A DNA stretch of 57,926 nt from Rhodobacteraceae bacterium 63075. GTDB taxonomy: Bacteria > Pseudomonadota > Alphaproteobacteria > Rhodobacterales > Rhodobacteraceae. The stretch is from NCBI GenBank assembly GCA_003417655.1, contig QVMW01000018.1, positions 1-57,926 of the forward strand, in the 5' to 3' direction. The translations under genes and the position numbers were made by a program. Below, piece by piece: positions 22,909 through 31,929 of this stretch (within the stretch, counting starts at the first letter, position 1; the number at the start of each line of letters is the position of its first letter). The notes under the pieces were generated by a model. That model did not search any database and was not told the origin of the DNA. It saw only the letters and a program-made list of their open reading frames with translations.

Positions 22909-24474
22909 TCAGAAATCGGTCGGCGCGCCGCCTTCGGCCTTTCGGCGCTCGACAAAGTCGGACAGCTCCTCGCGGATGGCCACATCCATGGGTGGGGCCT
23001 CGAAATTCGCGATGATCTCCTTGTAGAGGTGATGCGCCCGCTCCGGCGTCCAGATGCCCCCGGCAGCGTCCCAGGCCTCGAAATTGCGCCAGTCGCTCAG
23101 GAAGGGCTGGTAGAAGGCCGTGGTGTAGCGGTCCTGCGTGTGCTGCAGCCCGAAGAAATGCCCCTGCTGGCCGACCTCGGCGATCGCGTCGAAGGCGATG
23201 TCGTCCTCGGCGGTGGCGAATGTCGCAGGCTCCATGTAGCGCTGGATGTGCTGGAGGATCTCGCAATCCATGACGAATTTCTCGGGGCTGGCGACCAGCC
23301 CGCCTTCGAGCCATCCGGCGGCGTGATAGACCATGTTGCTGCCCGATTGCACCGCCGCCCAGAGGCTGTTCGAGGTCTCCCATGTCGCCTGCGCGTCGGG
23401 CACGTTCGCAGCGCAAACCCCCGAGGACCGCATCGGCAGCCCGTAAAAGCGCGCAAGCTGGCCGGTCATCTGCGTGGCGCGCATGTATTCGGGCGTGCCG
23501 AAGGCCGGCGCGCCGCTCTTCATGTCCACATTGGAGGTGAAGGTGCCGATCGCGCAGGGCACGCCGGGCCGGATATACTGCGCCAGCGCCACGGCGATCA
23601 GCCCCTCGGCGATGGACTGCGCCACAGCGCCCGCCATGGTCACAGGCGCCATCGCGCCGGCCAGCGTGAAGGGCGTCACGACAAGGCCCTGCCCGCGCTG
23701 CGCCATGCGCATCCAGCCGTCGAGCATCGGCTGGTCGTGCTTGAGCGGCGAGGTCGAGTTGATGTTGGTGTAAAAGCGCGGGGTCTGCTCGAATTCCTCG
23801 TGGCTCAGCCCCCCCGCGATCCGCACCATCTCCATCGCGTCCTCCACGCGCTCCTTGCCGAGGCTGTAGGTATGCACGACCTTGTCGGTCAGCGTGAGCT
23901 TGTCGTAGAGCACATCGAGGTGGCGGATGCTGGCATGGATGTCCTGCGGCTCCACCGGGTAGCCGCCGCAGAAATGGATGCAGTTGAAATACTGGCTGAG
24001 CTTGATCAGGTCAGCACACATCGCGCGCGTGCCGGTCATCTTGCGGCCGGTCTCCATCGTCCAGTAGCTCGGCGGCGAGGAGACATTGCCGAAGGCGAGA
24101 TAGTTGCCCCCGAGCGTGATCTGCCGCTCGGGGTTGCGCGGCGTGATCGTCCATTCGGCCGGGGCCTTGCCGATCATTTCCATGATGAAGTCGCGGCCCA
24201 CGCGCACGTTTTCGCCCTCGATCAATGCGCCCGCCTCGCGGAAGATCTCCAGTGCCTCCGCGTTGAGGATCTCGATGCCGATCTCCTCCAGGATGCGCAT
24301 CGCACCCTCATGGATCGCCCGGACGCCCTCTTCGTCCAGCGGCTCTGTCGGCTTGTCCACGTTGCGCACGAGTCGCCACGGCATCTGCTCGATGACTTCC
24401 GAGCCCCGCCTCAGCGCCGCGCCCGCGCGCCCGCCGCCTCTGCGCCCCGCCCTTGACCGTCCTTCGCGTGCCAT
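22909..24474 (-). CDS. MttB-family (trimethylamine methyltransferase superfamily) methyltransferase
   Basis: With the ATG at 24474 (MAREGRSRAGRRGGGRAGAA, GAGGAG 9 nt upstream) the protein is 521 residues, normal for the family. The long TIM-barrel sequence includes FGNVSSPPSYWTMETGRKMT and GCLxSG-type glycine-rich loops. No in-frame amber codon interrupts it, so this is a non-pyrrolysine member, like enzymes acting on glycine betaine and other quaternary amines with a corrinoid partner. No corrinoid protein or partner methyltransferase is adjacent, so the substrate is unknown. The basic N-terminal tail of ~25 residues is common in Rhodobacteraceae copies. Confidence 0.88.
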   Translation of the reverse strand: MAREGRSRAGRRGGGRAGAALRRGSEVIEQMPWRLVRNVDKPTEPLDEEGVRAIHEGAMRILEEIGIEILNAEALEIFREAGALIEGENVRVGRDFIMEMIGKAPAEWTITPRNPERQITLGGNYLAFGNVSSPPSYWTMETGRKMTGTRAMCADLIKLSQYFNCIHFCGGYPVEPQDIHASIRHLDVLYDKLTLTDKVVHTYSLGKERVEDAMEMVRIAGGLSHEEFEQTPRFYTNINSTSPLKHDQPMLDGWMRMAQRGQGLVVTPFTLAGAMAPVTMAGAVAQSIAEGLIAVALAQYIRPGVPCAIGTFTSNVDMKSGAPAFGTPEYMRATQMTGQLARFYGLPMRSSGVCAANVPDAQATWETSNSLWAAVQSGSNMVYHAAGWLEGGLVASPEKFVMDCEILQHIQRYMEPATFATAEDDIAFDAIAEVGQQGHFFGLQHTQDRYTTAFYQPFLSDWRNFEAWDAAGGIWTPERAHHLYKEIIANFEAPPMDVAIREELSDFVERRKAEGGAPTDF

Positions 24475-24541
24475 GCCGCTCACTCCTCTTCGCTTGCCCC
24501 CCGATCAGACAGAAGCAAAGAGCCCAAGAACCCTCCACTTG

Positions 24542-24556
24542 CGACAGGCTTTGTCG
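24542..24556. promoter_or_regulatory. Palindrome upstream of the mttB-family gene (possible operator)
   Basis: CGACA-GGCTT-TGTCG is a perfect 5+5 inverted repeat 68 bp upstream of the methyltransferase start. It could bind a dimeric regulator, but chance occurrence is not excluded. It lies in the 365-bp gap 24475-24839, which otherwise holds only the promoter at 24745. Confidence 0.3.
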
Positions 24557-24744
24557 GATTCAGAACAGGCCTTTCGCGTGACTTCCATGGAGCGCGCGCT
24601 GAAGCGGCTGATCGCGCCGCCGGAACCGCCGGGGCTGACCCTTGCCCAAAATGTTCGTTTGGCGCATGCCTGCGCGGCTTCGGAGGGCGAAGGAAATGCG
24701 CCCCGCATGGCAGCGCGCCCCGCAGGCAGAAAGGAGATCTCCGG

Positions 24745-24773
24745 TTGATATTTTGGCGAGATTGGCGAATACT
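24745..24773 (+). promoter_or_regulatory. Candidate promoter of the FG-GAP/peroxidase pair
   Basis: TTGATA (24745-24750), 17 bp, AATACT (24768-24773) on the plus strand would start transcription near 24780, 60 nt before the start codon of the FG-GAP protein. Confidence 0.5.
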
Positions 24774-24839
24774 CCGCCAGTGCCCGCAGATGGCGACGTA
24801 GCCCTATCGAACTGCGTAGACGTCGCAATGGGAGGTTCG

Positions 24840-26837
24840 ATGACCCGGTCAAAGATACACGTTGCCGATGGGCGCATTTTTCTTGCCTTGGTCGCGACCG
24901 TGTTCGCACTTGCCGGCCTTGGCGGCGCGGCCGTCACGGCAGAGGAAATCGCCGCCGACAAGGGGCAATCGGATGGGTCGGTCTCGATCACCTCGCGCCC
25001 CTTCGCCCCGCGCTCACCCGCGCATGAGACGGTTTTCCAGCGCGTCGAGGCGCGGACCCACGGCATCGACAAGCCCCTCGAACTCTCGATCAAGGACATG
25101 TGGCCCCCTTTCTGGGAGGGGCGCAGCCTGACAACCGGCGATATCGACCATGACGGCGATCTCGACCTGGTCATCGCCTCGACAGAGCGCGGGCTCTATC
25201 TCTACGAAAACGACGGCGCGGGCCAGTTCAGCCGGCGGGAGGAAGCGCTCGGCCCGGTGGCCGATCTCGACGTATTCAACGCGGCGCTCGTCGATATCGA
25301 CAATGACGGCTGGCTCGACCTGTTCCTGGCCACCTATCTGGATGGCAACTTCGTTGTCCATAACCGTCAGGGAAGCTTCGACATGGCCAGTCCCGAGCCG
25401 GTCCGGAACCGCGACGACGCGATGCTTTCGATTTCGCTGAGCTTCGCCGATGTCGACCGCGACGGGGATCTCGACGCCGCCTTGGGCAACTGGGCGGCGG
25501 GCTGGTATCGGCGCATCCCCGGCGAGGAATCGCGCAACAGGGTGGTGTTCAACGAAAACGGCACACTGGATGGCAGCAGCTTCACCGAGCTTTCGGGGCT
25601 GCCCGGCGAATCGCTCGTCATCCTGCTCAGCGATATCGACCTGAACGGGACCGCCGACCTGCTGGTCGGAAATGATTTCGAACTGCCCGACTATGTCTAT
25701 CTCGGAGACGGAGAAGGCGGGTTCACCCCCATCACCCGCGCGGACGGGCTGATCCCGCACACCACCAACACCACCATGTCGATCAAGACGGCGGACCTGC
25801 ACAATGACGGGATGCCCGAGATTTTCTTCACCCAGATCGCCGGGCGCTCCTCGCGGGTCTCCGAGCGGCTCAAGATGCAGCCCCTTGCGGAATATTGCGA
25901 TGATATCGTGCATGCCGAGACCAAGGCATTGTGTATCCGCAACATGGAGATCAAGACGTGGTACAAATCGGGCAACCGTTTCGATCCGAGCTATTCGGCC
26001 AGGTGCCAGGAACTGACGGGCACGCTAGAGGCCGAATGCAGGGCGATGCTGGTCAAGGACCTGGCAATCCAGAAGGACAACCCCGAGATCTGCGCCCTGA
26101 TCCCCGCGGGTCAGCCCATCCCCCGCGCCTATTGCGACATTCATTTCAAGCCCTTCGAAGCGCCCCTGATGTCGGTTTTCGACACCACGCTGCGGCAGAT
26201 CATGCGCACGAATGTCCTGCTGACCTGGCAGGGCGAGTCCTATGCCGACACCGCCACGCAGGAAGGGCTGGAGATCGGCGGCTGGACCTGGGACAACAAG
26301 ATCGCCGATTTCGACAATGACGGCTGGCAGGACGTCTACATCGTCAACGGCACATGGGTGCCGAACGAGGTGAGCCCGTCAAACCTGTTCTACCATAACA
26401 CCGGTGAGGGGCGTTTCGAGGAGGCCTCCGGCCCCTTCGGGCTGGAAGACTACCTGATGACCGCCTCTGCCGTGGCCTTCGACATGGATCATGATGGTGA
26501 CCTCGACATGATCAGCCAGCCGGTCAATGGCCCCGTGATGCTGTTCCGCAATGGCTCACAGACCGGAAATGCCATCCAGTTCGAGCTGCGCGATTCCAGG
26601 GGGAACAGCCACGGGCTCGGGGCGCGGCTTGTGGCCGAATTGCCCGATGGCACCACGATGATGCGCGAGCTGCAATCGGGCGGCGGCTTCATGTCATTCG
26701 ACGCCCCGGTGGCGCATTTCGGCCTTGGCGATGCAGGCGAAGTCTCCCGGCTCACGGTTCACTGGGCGGGCGGTGGCACCACCGAGATTAACGAGCCGCT
26801 TGCAGCGGGTGCCACCTATCGCATCACGCGGCAATGA
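24840..26837 (+). CDS. Secreted FG-GAP/VCBS repeat protein with ASPIC/UnbV C-terminal domain (CRTAC1-like)
   Basis: The ATG at 24840 follows GGGAGG and gives 665 residues; upstream in-frame codons lack an RBS. Residues 1-30 (FLALVATVFALAGLGGAAVT) are a signal peptide. At least seven Ca-binding-type repeats follow (DIDHDGDLDLVIAS, DIDNDGWLDLFLATY, DVDRDGDLDAALGNW, DFDNDGWQDVYIVNG, DMDHDGDLDMISQP), forming a beta-propeller. An insertion at about residues 350-430 carries six cysteines. The last ~90 residues are an ASPIC/UnbV domain. It is paired with the di-heme peroxidase gene 103 bp downstream. The substrate is unknown. Confidence 0.85.
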   Translation: MTRSKIHVADGRIFLALVATVFALAGLGGAAVTAEEIAADKGQSDGSVSITSRPFAPRSPAHETVFQRVEARTHGIDKPLELSIKDMWPPFWEGRSLTTGDIDHDGDLDLVIASTERGLYLYENDGAGQFSRREEALGPVADLDVFNAALVDIDNDGWLDLFLATYLDGNFVVHNRQGSFDMASPEPVRNRDDAMLSISLSFADVDRDGDLDAALGNWAAGWYRRIPGEESRNRVVFNENGTLDGSSFTELSGLPGESLVILLSDIDLNGTADLLVGNDFELPDYVYLGDGEGGFTPITRADGLIPHTTNTTMSIKTADLHNDGMPEIFFTQIAGRSSRVSERLKMQPLAEYCDDIVHAETKALCIRNMEIKTWYKSGNRFDPSYSARCQELTGTLEAECRAMLVKDLAIQKDNPEICALIPAGQPIPRAYCDIHFKPFEAPLMSVFDTTLRQIMRTNVLLTWQGESYADTATQEGLEIGGWTWDNKIADFDNDGWQDVYIVNGTWVPNEVSPSNLFYHNTGEGRFEEASGPFGLEDYLMTASAVAFDMDHDGDLDMISQPVNGPVMLFRNGSQTGNAIQFELRDSRGNSHGLGARLVAELPDGTTMMRELQSGGGFMSFDAPVAHFGLGDAGEVSRLTVHWAGGGTTEINEPLAAGATYRITRQ

Positions 26838-26940
26838 GTGGAGGCGCGCCTTGATGATGGACCGGGAAAAATCTGCTTGGAGCCGGAGTTGGAGCGGGCG
26901 TAACCTGATGGGCACAAGAAAAGCAATCGGAGAAAGCCGG

Positions 26941-28272
26941 ATGACATCCGTTTTCGCGACCCTGCGCGCCTGTCTGCTGTCGCTGGCCCTGGCCACGCCG
27001 GCCATGGCGACCGACCTGCCGGACCCTCTGACGCTGGATGATTTCCTCCAGTTCGACCCGGCACAGGCAAAGCTCGGGCAACTCCTGTTCTATGACAAGA
27101 TCCTTTCGGGAAACCGCAATATCGCCTGCGCGACCTGCCATCACCACGATCTCAACAGCGCTGACGGGGTCAGCCTCGGTGTCGGCGAGGGCGGCAGCGG
27201 GCTCGGGATGAACCGCACCGGCGGCGCGGGAGCGGACAGGATCGAGGAGCGCGTGCCGCGCAACGCGCCGGCGCTGTGGAATCTCGGGCACAAGGATGTC
27301 CGGTTCATGTTTCATGACGGGCGCGTCGAGGTGTCCGAGGATTTCGGCAACGGGTTCAGAACCCCGGCCTGGATCTTCCTGCCCGAGGGGCTGAATTCAC
27401 TCCTGGCGGCGCAGGTGCTTTTCCCGGTCGGCTCGGAAACCGAAATGGCCGGACAGCCGGGCGAGAATGCCATCGCCGGAGCCGCCTATGACGCGCCGCA
27501 TTACGTCTGGCCGCTGATCTCCGAGCGAGTCCGCGAAATCGACGCCTATGTGCCGCTCTTCACCGAGGCGTTCGACCATGTGAACGAGGCTTCGGACATC
27601 ACCATCGTCGAGATCGCCAACGCTATCGCCGCCTTCACCGCCATCGAGTTCCGCAACTTCGACAGCCCCTTCGACAAGTATCTGGGCGGCGACGAGGACG
27701 CGCTGACCGCCGCTCAGAAACGCGGGATGGACCTGTTTTATGGCGAGGTCGGCTGTTCGGGGTGTCACGCGGGGCCGCTGATGTCGGATCAGAGCTTCAG
27801 GGGGCTGGGGCTGCCGCCCTTCGGCCCGGGCCTGACCTTCCTCAACGACCCGATCGCGCGGGATGTGGGTCGCATGGCGATCTCCGACAAGCTGGAGGAC
27901 GCCTACCGCTTCCGCGTGCCGTTTCTGCGCAATGTCGCCCTGACCGCACCCTATGGCCATAACGGCGCCATGCCGACGCTGGAGGCGATGGTCCGCCACC
28001 ACCTGAACCCGCGGGAGAGCAATGCGAAATGGCGCAGCGAGATGGCCAAGCTGCCCCCCGTCCCATGGCTCGCCTCGGAGGATTTCGCCCTTCGGGAGAA
28101 AACCGCCGAGAATGATCGGATCCTTGCCAGTATCGACATTGACCTGCCGCCGGTGAGCGACGCCGAGATCGCCGACATCGTGGCTTTCCTGCACAGCCTG
28201 ACCGGTGAAACCGCGCTCGACCGTCCGATGGGCCGCCCCGAGACGGTGCCGAGCGGCCTGCCCGTCGACTAG
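26941..28272 (+). CDS. Periplasmic di-heme cytochrome c peroxidase/MauG family protein
   Basis: With the ATG at 26941 (GGAG 9 nt upstream) the protein is 443 residues. It starts MTSVFATLRACLLSLALATP, a signal peptide cleaved near AMA-TD. Two CxxCH heme-attachment sites are present: CATCH at about residue 63 and CSGCH at about 271. Between them lie motifs typical of the bacterial cytochrome c peroxidase fold. Members reduce peroxide or oxidise a protein partner, as MauG does. The tight pairing with the UnbV protein suggests that they act together in the periplasm, possibly with the latter as substrate or scaffold. Confidence 0.9.
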   Translation: MTSVFATLRACLLSLALATPAMATDLPDPLTLDDFLQFDPAQAKLGQLLFYDKILSGNRNIACATCHHHDLNSADGVSLGVGEGGSGLGMNRTGGAGADRIEERVPRNAPALWNLGHKDVRFMFHDGRVEVSEDFGNGFRTPAWIFLPEGLNSLLAAQVLFPVGSETEMAGQPGENAIAGAAYDAPHYVWPLISERVREIDAYVPLFTEAFDHVNEASDITIVEIANAIAAFTAIEFRNFDSPFDKYLGGDEDALTAAQKRGMDLFYGEVGCSGCHAGPLMSDQSFRGLGLPPFGPGLTFLNDPIARDVGRMAISDKLEDAYRFRVPFLRNVALTAPYGHNGAMPTLEAMVRHHLNPRESNAKWRSEMAKLPPVPWLASEDFALREKTAENDRILASIDIDLPPVSDAEIADIVAFLHSLTGETALDRPMGRPETVPSGLPVD

Positions 28273-28287
28273 GGCAAAAGCATCGCG

Positions 28288-30396
28288 TCAGTTCTTTTTG
28301 GAGCCGCGCGGTTTGGGCTTGCCGCCGGGGGGCGTGAAACGCTTTGACGTGTCGGAGGCGCTGGCGCGGGGCTTCGCTGGCCTTGCATCCTTGCCCTTCG
28401 CGCCGGGCTTGCCGGCAGGCTTGTCTCTGGAACCGGGCTTGCCGCCCTGCTTGCCCTTGAACGGCGGCTTGCCACCGCCCTTGCCTTTGTAGGCGGGCTT
28501 GCCGCCGGATTTCGGCTTTCCCTTGAAGGGTTGTTTGTCATCGCGCGCGCCACGCGGTTTGGCCGGGGCGACAGCATCACCATGATCCTTGCGCGCGGGC
28601 TTGGGCTGGTGGGGCTTCCTGGTGCTCTTGGCGCTCTGCGGGTCATCCGCTGCGCCGGGGACGATCTTCGCCGGAGCGTCCGAGCGGGGCTTGGCGCTCC
28701 CCTCACGCGGTTTGCGAGGCTTGTCGTCAAACGCCTGCTTGGGGCGTGGTTTTTCCTCGTAGTCGCGCTTGGTTTTGCGCGGACCGCGCTCGCCGAGCTG
28801 CGGCGGGCCGTCGAGCGGTTTGAGCTTGGCCTGGTTTTCCAGCGACATGTCGGGGCCGATGGATTTCAGGAACCCCACCACGGCTGGCTCGGAGATTTCA
28901 ACGTAAGTCTCATTGGGCTGGATACGGATCGCACCGATCTCGTTCTTGGTGATGCCGCCCGCCTTGCAGATCATCGGCAGCAGCCAGCGCGGCTCGGCCT
29001 TGCTTTCGCGTCCGACATCGATGCTGAACCATTTCGAGGGGCCGAAGGATTTCTGCTCGCGCGGTTTGCGTTCCTCGCGCTGCGGGCCGTCCTTGTATTC
29101 GCTCAGATGCTCGGGGGCGGAGTTCTTGCCCGCGAAGAGGCGCAGATAGGCGGCGGCGATCTTTTCGGGCGGGTGCCGCTCCAGCAGCTTGGCGGCGAAG
29201 GCGGCATCATCCTCGGAGACCTCCTCGGCCCAGACCGGATCATTCAGCAGGCGTTCCTGATCCTTCGCGGTGATCTCCTCCGCCGTCGGCGGGAAAGTCC
29301 ATCTGGCCGAGAGCTTGCCCCACTTGAGCAGGTTTTCCGCGCGCCGGCGCATTTTCGCAGGCGCGATCAGGGCGGAAACCCCCTTGCGGCCGGCGCGGCC
29401 CGTCCGCCCCGACCTGTGCAGCAGGGTTTCGGCATTCGTCGGCAGCTCGGCATGGATGACCAGCTCCAGCTTGGGCAGATCGATGCCGCGCGCGGCCACA
29501 TCGGTTGCCACGCACACACGCGCGCGCCCGTCGCGCATGGCTTGCAGCGCGTTGCTCCGCTCCTGCTGCGACAGCTCGCCAGAGAGGGCCACCGTGGCAA
29601 AGCCCCGGTTCGACAGGCGCGTGGTCAGGCGGGTGACGCTGGCGCGCGTGTTGCAAAAGACGATGGCATTTGGCGCATCGTAGTAGCGCAGGCAGTTGAC
29701 GATCGCGGCGTCGACATCGTGATTGACGACTTGCATGGCGAGATACTCGATGTCGGTGTGTTGCGTCTCCCTGGTCACGGTCGTCACGCGCACCGCGTCA
29801 TTCTGATAGGATTTCGCCAGTTTGACGATCATCGGCGGGACGGTGGCCGAGAACATCAGAGTGCGGCGCGTCTCCGGGGCCTCGCCCAGAATATACTCCA
29901 GATCCTCGCGGAACCCCAGGTCAAGCATCTCGTCGGCCTCGTCCAACACGATCGCGCGAATGTCCGACATATCGAGACTGCCGCGCAGGATATGGTCCTT
30001 CAAGCGCCCGGGGGTTGCCACGACGATATGCGCGCCGCGCTCGAGCGCGCGCCGTTCGTCGCGCATGTCCATCCCGCCAACGCATGAGGCCATGGTCACG
30101 CCCGCACCCGCATAGAGCCACTGCAATTCGCGCTTCACCTGCATGGCCAGCTCGCGCGTGGGCGCGATGCACAGGGCCAGCGGCGGCCCGGCCGGGCCGA
30201 AGCGCCCGTCATCTCCCAGGATCGTCGGCCCGATCGCAAGGCCGAAACCCACGGTCTTGCCCGATCCCGTCTGGGCGGAGACCAGCAGGTCCTTCCCTTC
30301 TAGCTCGGGGTCGGTGACCGCCTCCTGGACGGGTGTCAGGGTCTCGTAACCCTGCTTTTGCAAAGCAGCGGCCAGGGTCGGAATCATCGTGGTCAT
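28288..30396 (-). CDS. DEAD-box ATP-dependent RNA helicase with DbpA-type RNA-binding domain
   Basis: This is a 702-residue protein. Motifs are Q (TPVQEAV), I (SAQTGSGKT), II (DEAD), III (SAT) and VI (HRSGRTGRAGR), covering residues ~1-370. A DbpA/CsdA-like RNA-binding domain lies around residues 455-535. The last ~170 residues are a Lys/Gly/Pro-rich low-complexity tail (repeats of GKPxxKGKGGGKP type), basic and probably RNA-binding. Similar proteins help ribosome assembly and cold adaptation. It converges on the peroxidase gene with 15 bp between stops. The exact orthology (deaD, csdA or dbpA) is not settled. Confidence 0.93.
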   Translation of the reverse strand: MTTMIPTLAAALQKQGYETLTPVQEAVTDPELEGKDLLVSAQTGSGKTVGFGLAIGPTILGDDGRFGPAGPPLALCIAPTRELAMQVKRELQWLYAGAGVTMASCVGGMDMRDERRALERGAHIVVATPGRLKDHILRGSLDMSDIRAIVLDEADEMLDLGFREDLEYILGEAPETRRTLMFSATVPPMIVKLAKSYQNDAVRVTTVTRETQHTDIEYLAMQVVNHDVDAAIVNCLRYYDAPNAIVFCNTRASVTRLTTRLSNRGFATVALSGELSQQERSNALQAMRDGRARVCVATDVAARGIDLPKLELVIHAELPTNAETLLHRSGRTGRAGRKGVSALIAPAKMRRRAENLLKWGKLSARWTFPPTAEEITAKDQERLLNDPVWAEEVSEDDAAFAAKLLERHPPEKIAAAYLRLFAGKNSAPEHLSEYKDGPQREERKPREQKSFGPSKWFSIDVGRESKAEPRWLLPMICKAGGITKNEIGAIRIQPNETYVEISEPAVVGFLKSIGPDMSLENQAKLKPLDGPPQLGERGPRKTKRDYEEKPRPKQAFDDKPRKPREGSAKPRSDAPAKIVPGAADDPQSAKSTRKPHQPKPARKDHGDAVAPAKPRGARDDKQPFKGKPKSGGKPAYKGKGGGKPPFKGKQGGKPGSRDKPAGKPGAKGKDARPAKPRASASDTSKRFTPPGGKPKPRGSKKN

Positions 30397-30510
30397 GTCA
30401 GGCTTTCAAGCGGAGAAGAGGGCGCCATGCGCGCAAAGGGCGGTCGGGGTCTCCCGCCGCGCATTCAGGATTGGTCGGAAGAATCGACGCATATTCCCTT
30501 ATTGGCCGAG

Positions 30511-30530
30511 TGTCACGTCAAGATGTGACA
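30511..30530. promoter_or_regulatory. Inverted repeat in the helicase-dipeptidase divergent region
   Basis: TGTCAC-N8-GTGACA (30511-30516 and 30525-30530) is a perfect 6+6 palindrome with operator-like spacing, 115 bp upstream of the helicase start and 160 bp upstream of the dipeptidase start. I see no other feature in this 294-bp gap. Confidence 0.35.
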
Positions 30531-30690
30531 ACCTTCGCCGCCGATCACGCCGCCGTGTCTGCGGCCCTCGCCCAAAGGCGAGACAGGGGAAGTGCCTGCG
30601 CGGCGGGAAAAACGCCTCCTGACCCCACGGTCGGCTTGAGCCTTGGAGTTCTCGCCTCTAGCCTTGATGCAAAACTTGTGGAGACGTGAA

Positions 30691-31866
30691 ATGATCTGGC
30701 TCAAACGTGGCATACTGACCCTTCTGGCCCTCGTGGCCATCGGCCTCGCCGGGTTCTGGACGCTCGCCCCCGGCATCATCGGCGAGCAACGCAATGCCGT
30801 TCTGCCGCATGAGCCCTACCCTGTCTCGCAAGAAGCGCGCGCGCTTCACGAGAGCCTTATCGTCGGCGACCTGCATGCCGACCCGCTTCTGTGGAAGCGC
30901 GATCTGACGGAGCGCGGCGACTGGGGGCAGGTCGATATTCCCCGTCTCCTCGAAGGCGGCGTGGCGATGCAGGTCTTTACCGCCGTGACGAAAAGCCCCG
31001 CGGGCCAGAATTACGAGGAGAACACCGCCGAGGCCTTCGACAACATCACGCTGCTCGCCTTCGGCCAGCTCTGGCCCATCCGCACATGGGGGTCGATCTA
31101 TGAACGCGCGATCTACCAGGCCGAAAAGCTGCATGATTTCGAGGCGCGCTCTGACGGGCAGCTCAAGGTCATCCGCACCCGTGCGGATCTCGATTCAGTG
31201 ATCGCTGCGCGCGAAAGCGGCACCGATATCGTCGGCGGCATTCTCGGGGTCGAAGGGCTGCATCCTCTGGAAGGGGATATCGCCAAGCTGGACGGGCTGT
31301 TCGAAGCGGGGCACCGTGTCTTCGGCCTTCAGCATTTCTTCGACAACGCGGTCGGCGGCTCACTGCACGGGACGGGCGGCCACGGGCTGACGGAGTTCGG
31401 CAAGGATGTCGTTGCGCGGCTCGCCGAGATGCCCGTCGTGATCGACGTGGCCCATTCCAGCCCGCAAAGCGCCCGCGAGGCCCTGGCCATCGTCGACGGG
31501 CCGCTCATCGTCTCGCATGGCGGGCTGCATAGTTTCTGCGAAGTCCAGCGCAACTTCCCCGATCCCCTGATGCGCGAGATCGCCGCGAAGGGCAGTATCA
31601 TCGGCATGGGCTACTGGGCGGATGTGACCTGCGGAGATATCACACCCGGCGGCATCGCGAAGATGATCAAGGCCGCGGTCGAGACCATCGGGGAGGACCA
31701 TATTGCGCTTGGCTCCGACTTCGACGGCTCGGTGGCCACCGCTTTCGACACCTCCGAACTGCCCGCCCTGACCGACGCGCTCCTGCGCGAAGGGCTCACG
31801 CAAGAGCAGATCGCCAAGGTCATGGGCGGAAACATGCTACGCGTCTTCCGAGACAGGCTCGAATAG
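30691..31866 (+). CDS. Membrane dipeptidase (peptidase M19 family), N-terminally anchored
   Basis: This 391-residue protein starts MIWLKRGILTLLALVAIGLA (signal anchor), with GGAGACGTGAA before the ATG. Zinc-site motifs of renal-dipeptidase relatives are visible: VGDLHADPLLW (HxD), GVEGLHPLEG (bridging Glu), IDVAHSS, VSHGGLHSFC (His) and ALGSDFDG. Family members cleave dipeptides, including D-amino-acid or thioether-containing ones, and act outside the cytoplasmic membrane. No operon partner is seen; rpoH converges 64 bp downstream. Confidence 0.92.
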   Translation: MIWLKRGILTLLALVAIGLAGFWTLAPGIIGEQRNAVLPHEPYPVSQEARALHESLIVGDLHADPLLWKRDLTERGDWGQVDIPRLLEGGVAMQVFTAVTKSPAGQNYEENTAEAFDNITLLAFGQLWPIRTWGSIYERAIYQAEKLHDFEARSDGQLKVIRTRADLDSVIAARESGTDIVGGILGVEGLHPLEGDIAKLDGLFEAGHRVFGLQHFFDNAVGGSLHGTGGHGLTEFGKDVVARLAEMPVVIDVAHSSPQSAREALAIVDGPLIVSHGGLHSFCEVQRNFPDPLMREIAAKGSIIGMGYWADVTCGDITPGGIAKMIKAAVETIGEDHIALGSDFDGSVATAFDTSELPALTDALLREGLTQEQIAKVMGGNMLRVFRDRLE

Positions 31867-31880
31867 GGAAATAAGCGAGC

Positions 31881-31907
31881 CCGCCGCGCGCCGGTCGGGC
31901 GCGGCGG
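31881..31907. terminator. Hairpin between convergent dipeptidase and rpoH
   Basis: CCGCCGCGC (31881-31889) pairs with GCGCGGCGG (31899-31907). The stem is a perfect 9 bp and very GC-rich, but there is no good T-run on either strand. It may serve both converging genes. Confidence 0.5.
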
Positions 31908-31929
31908 TTCATGTCAGGCGGCGCGCGGC

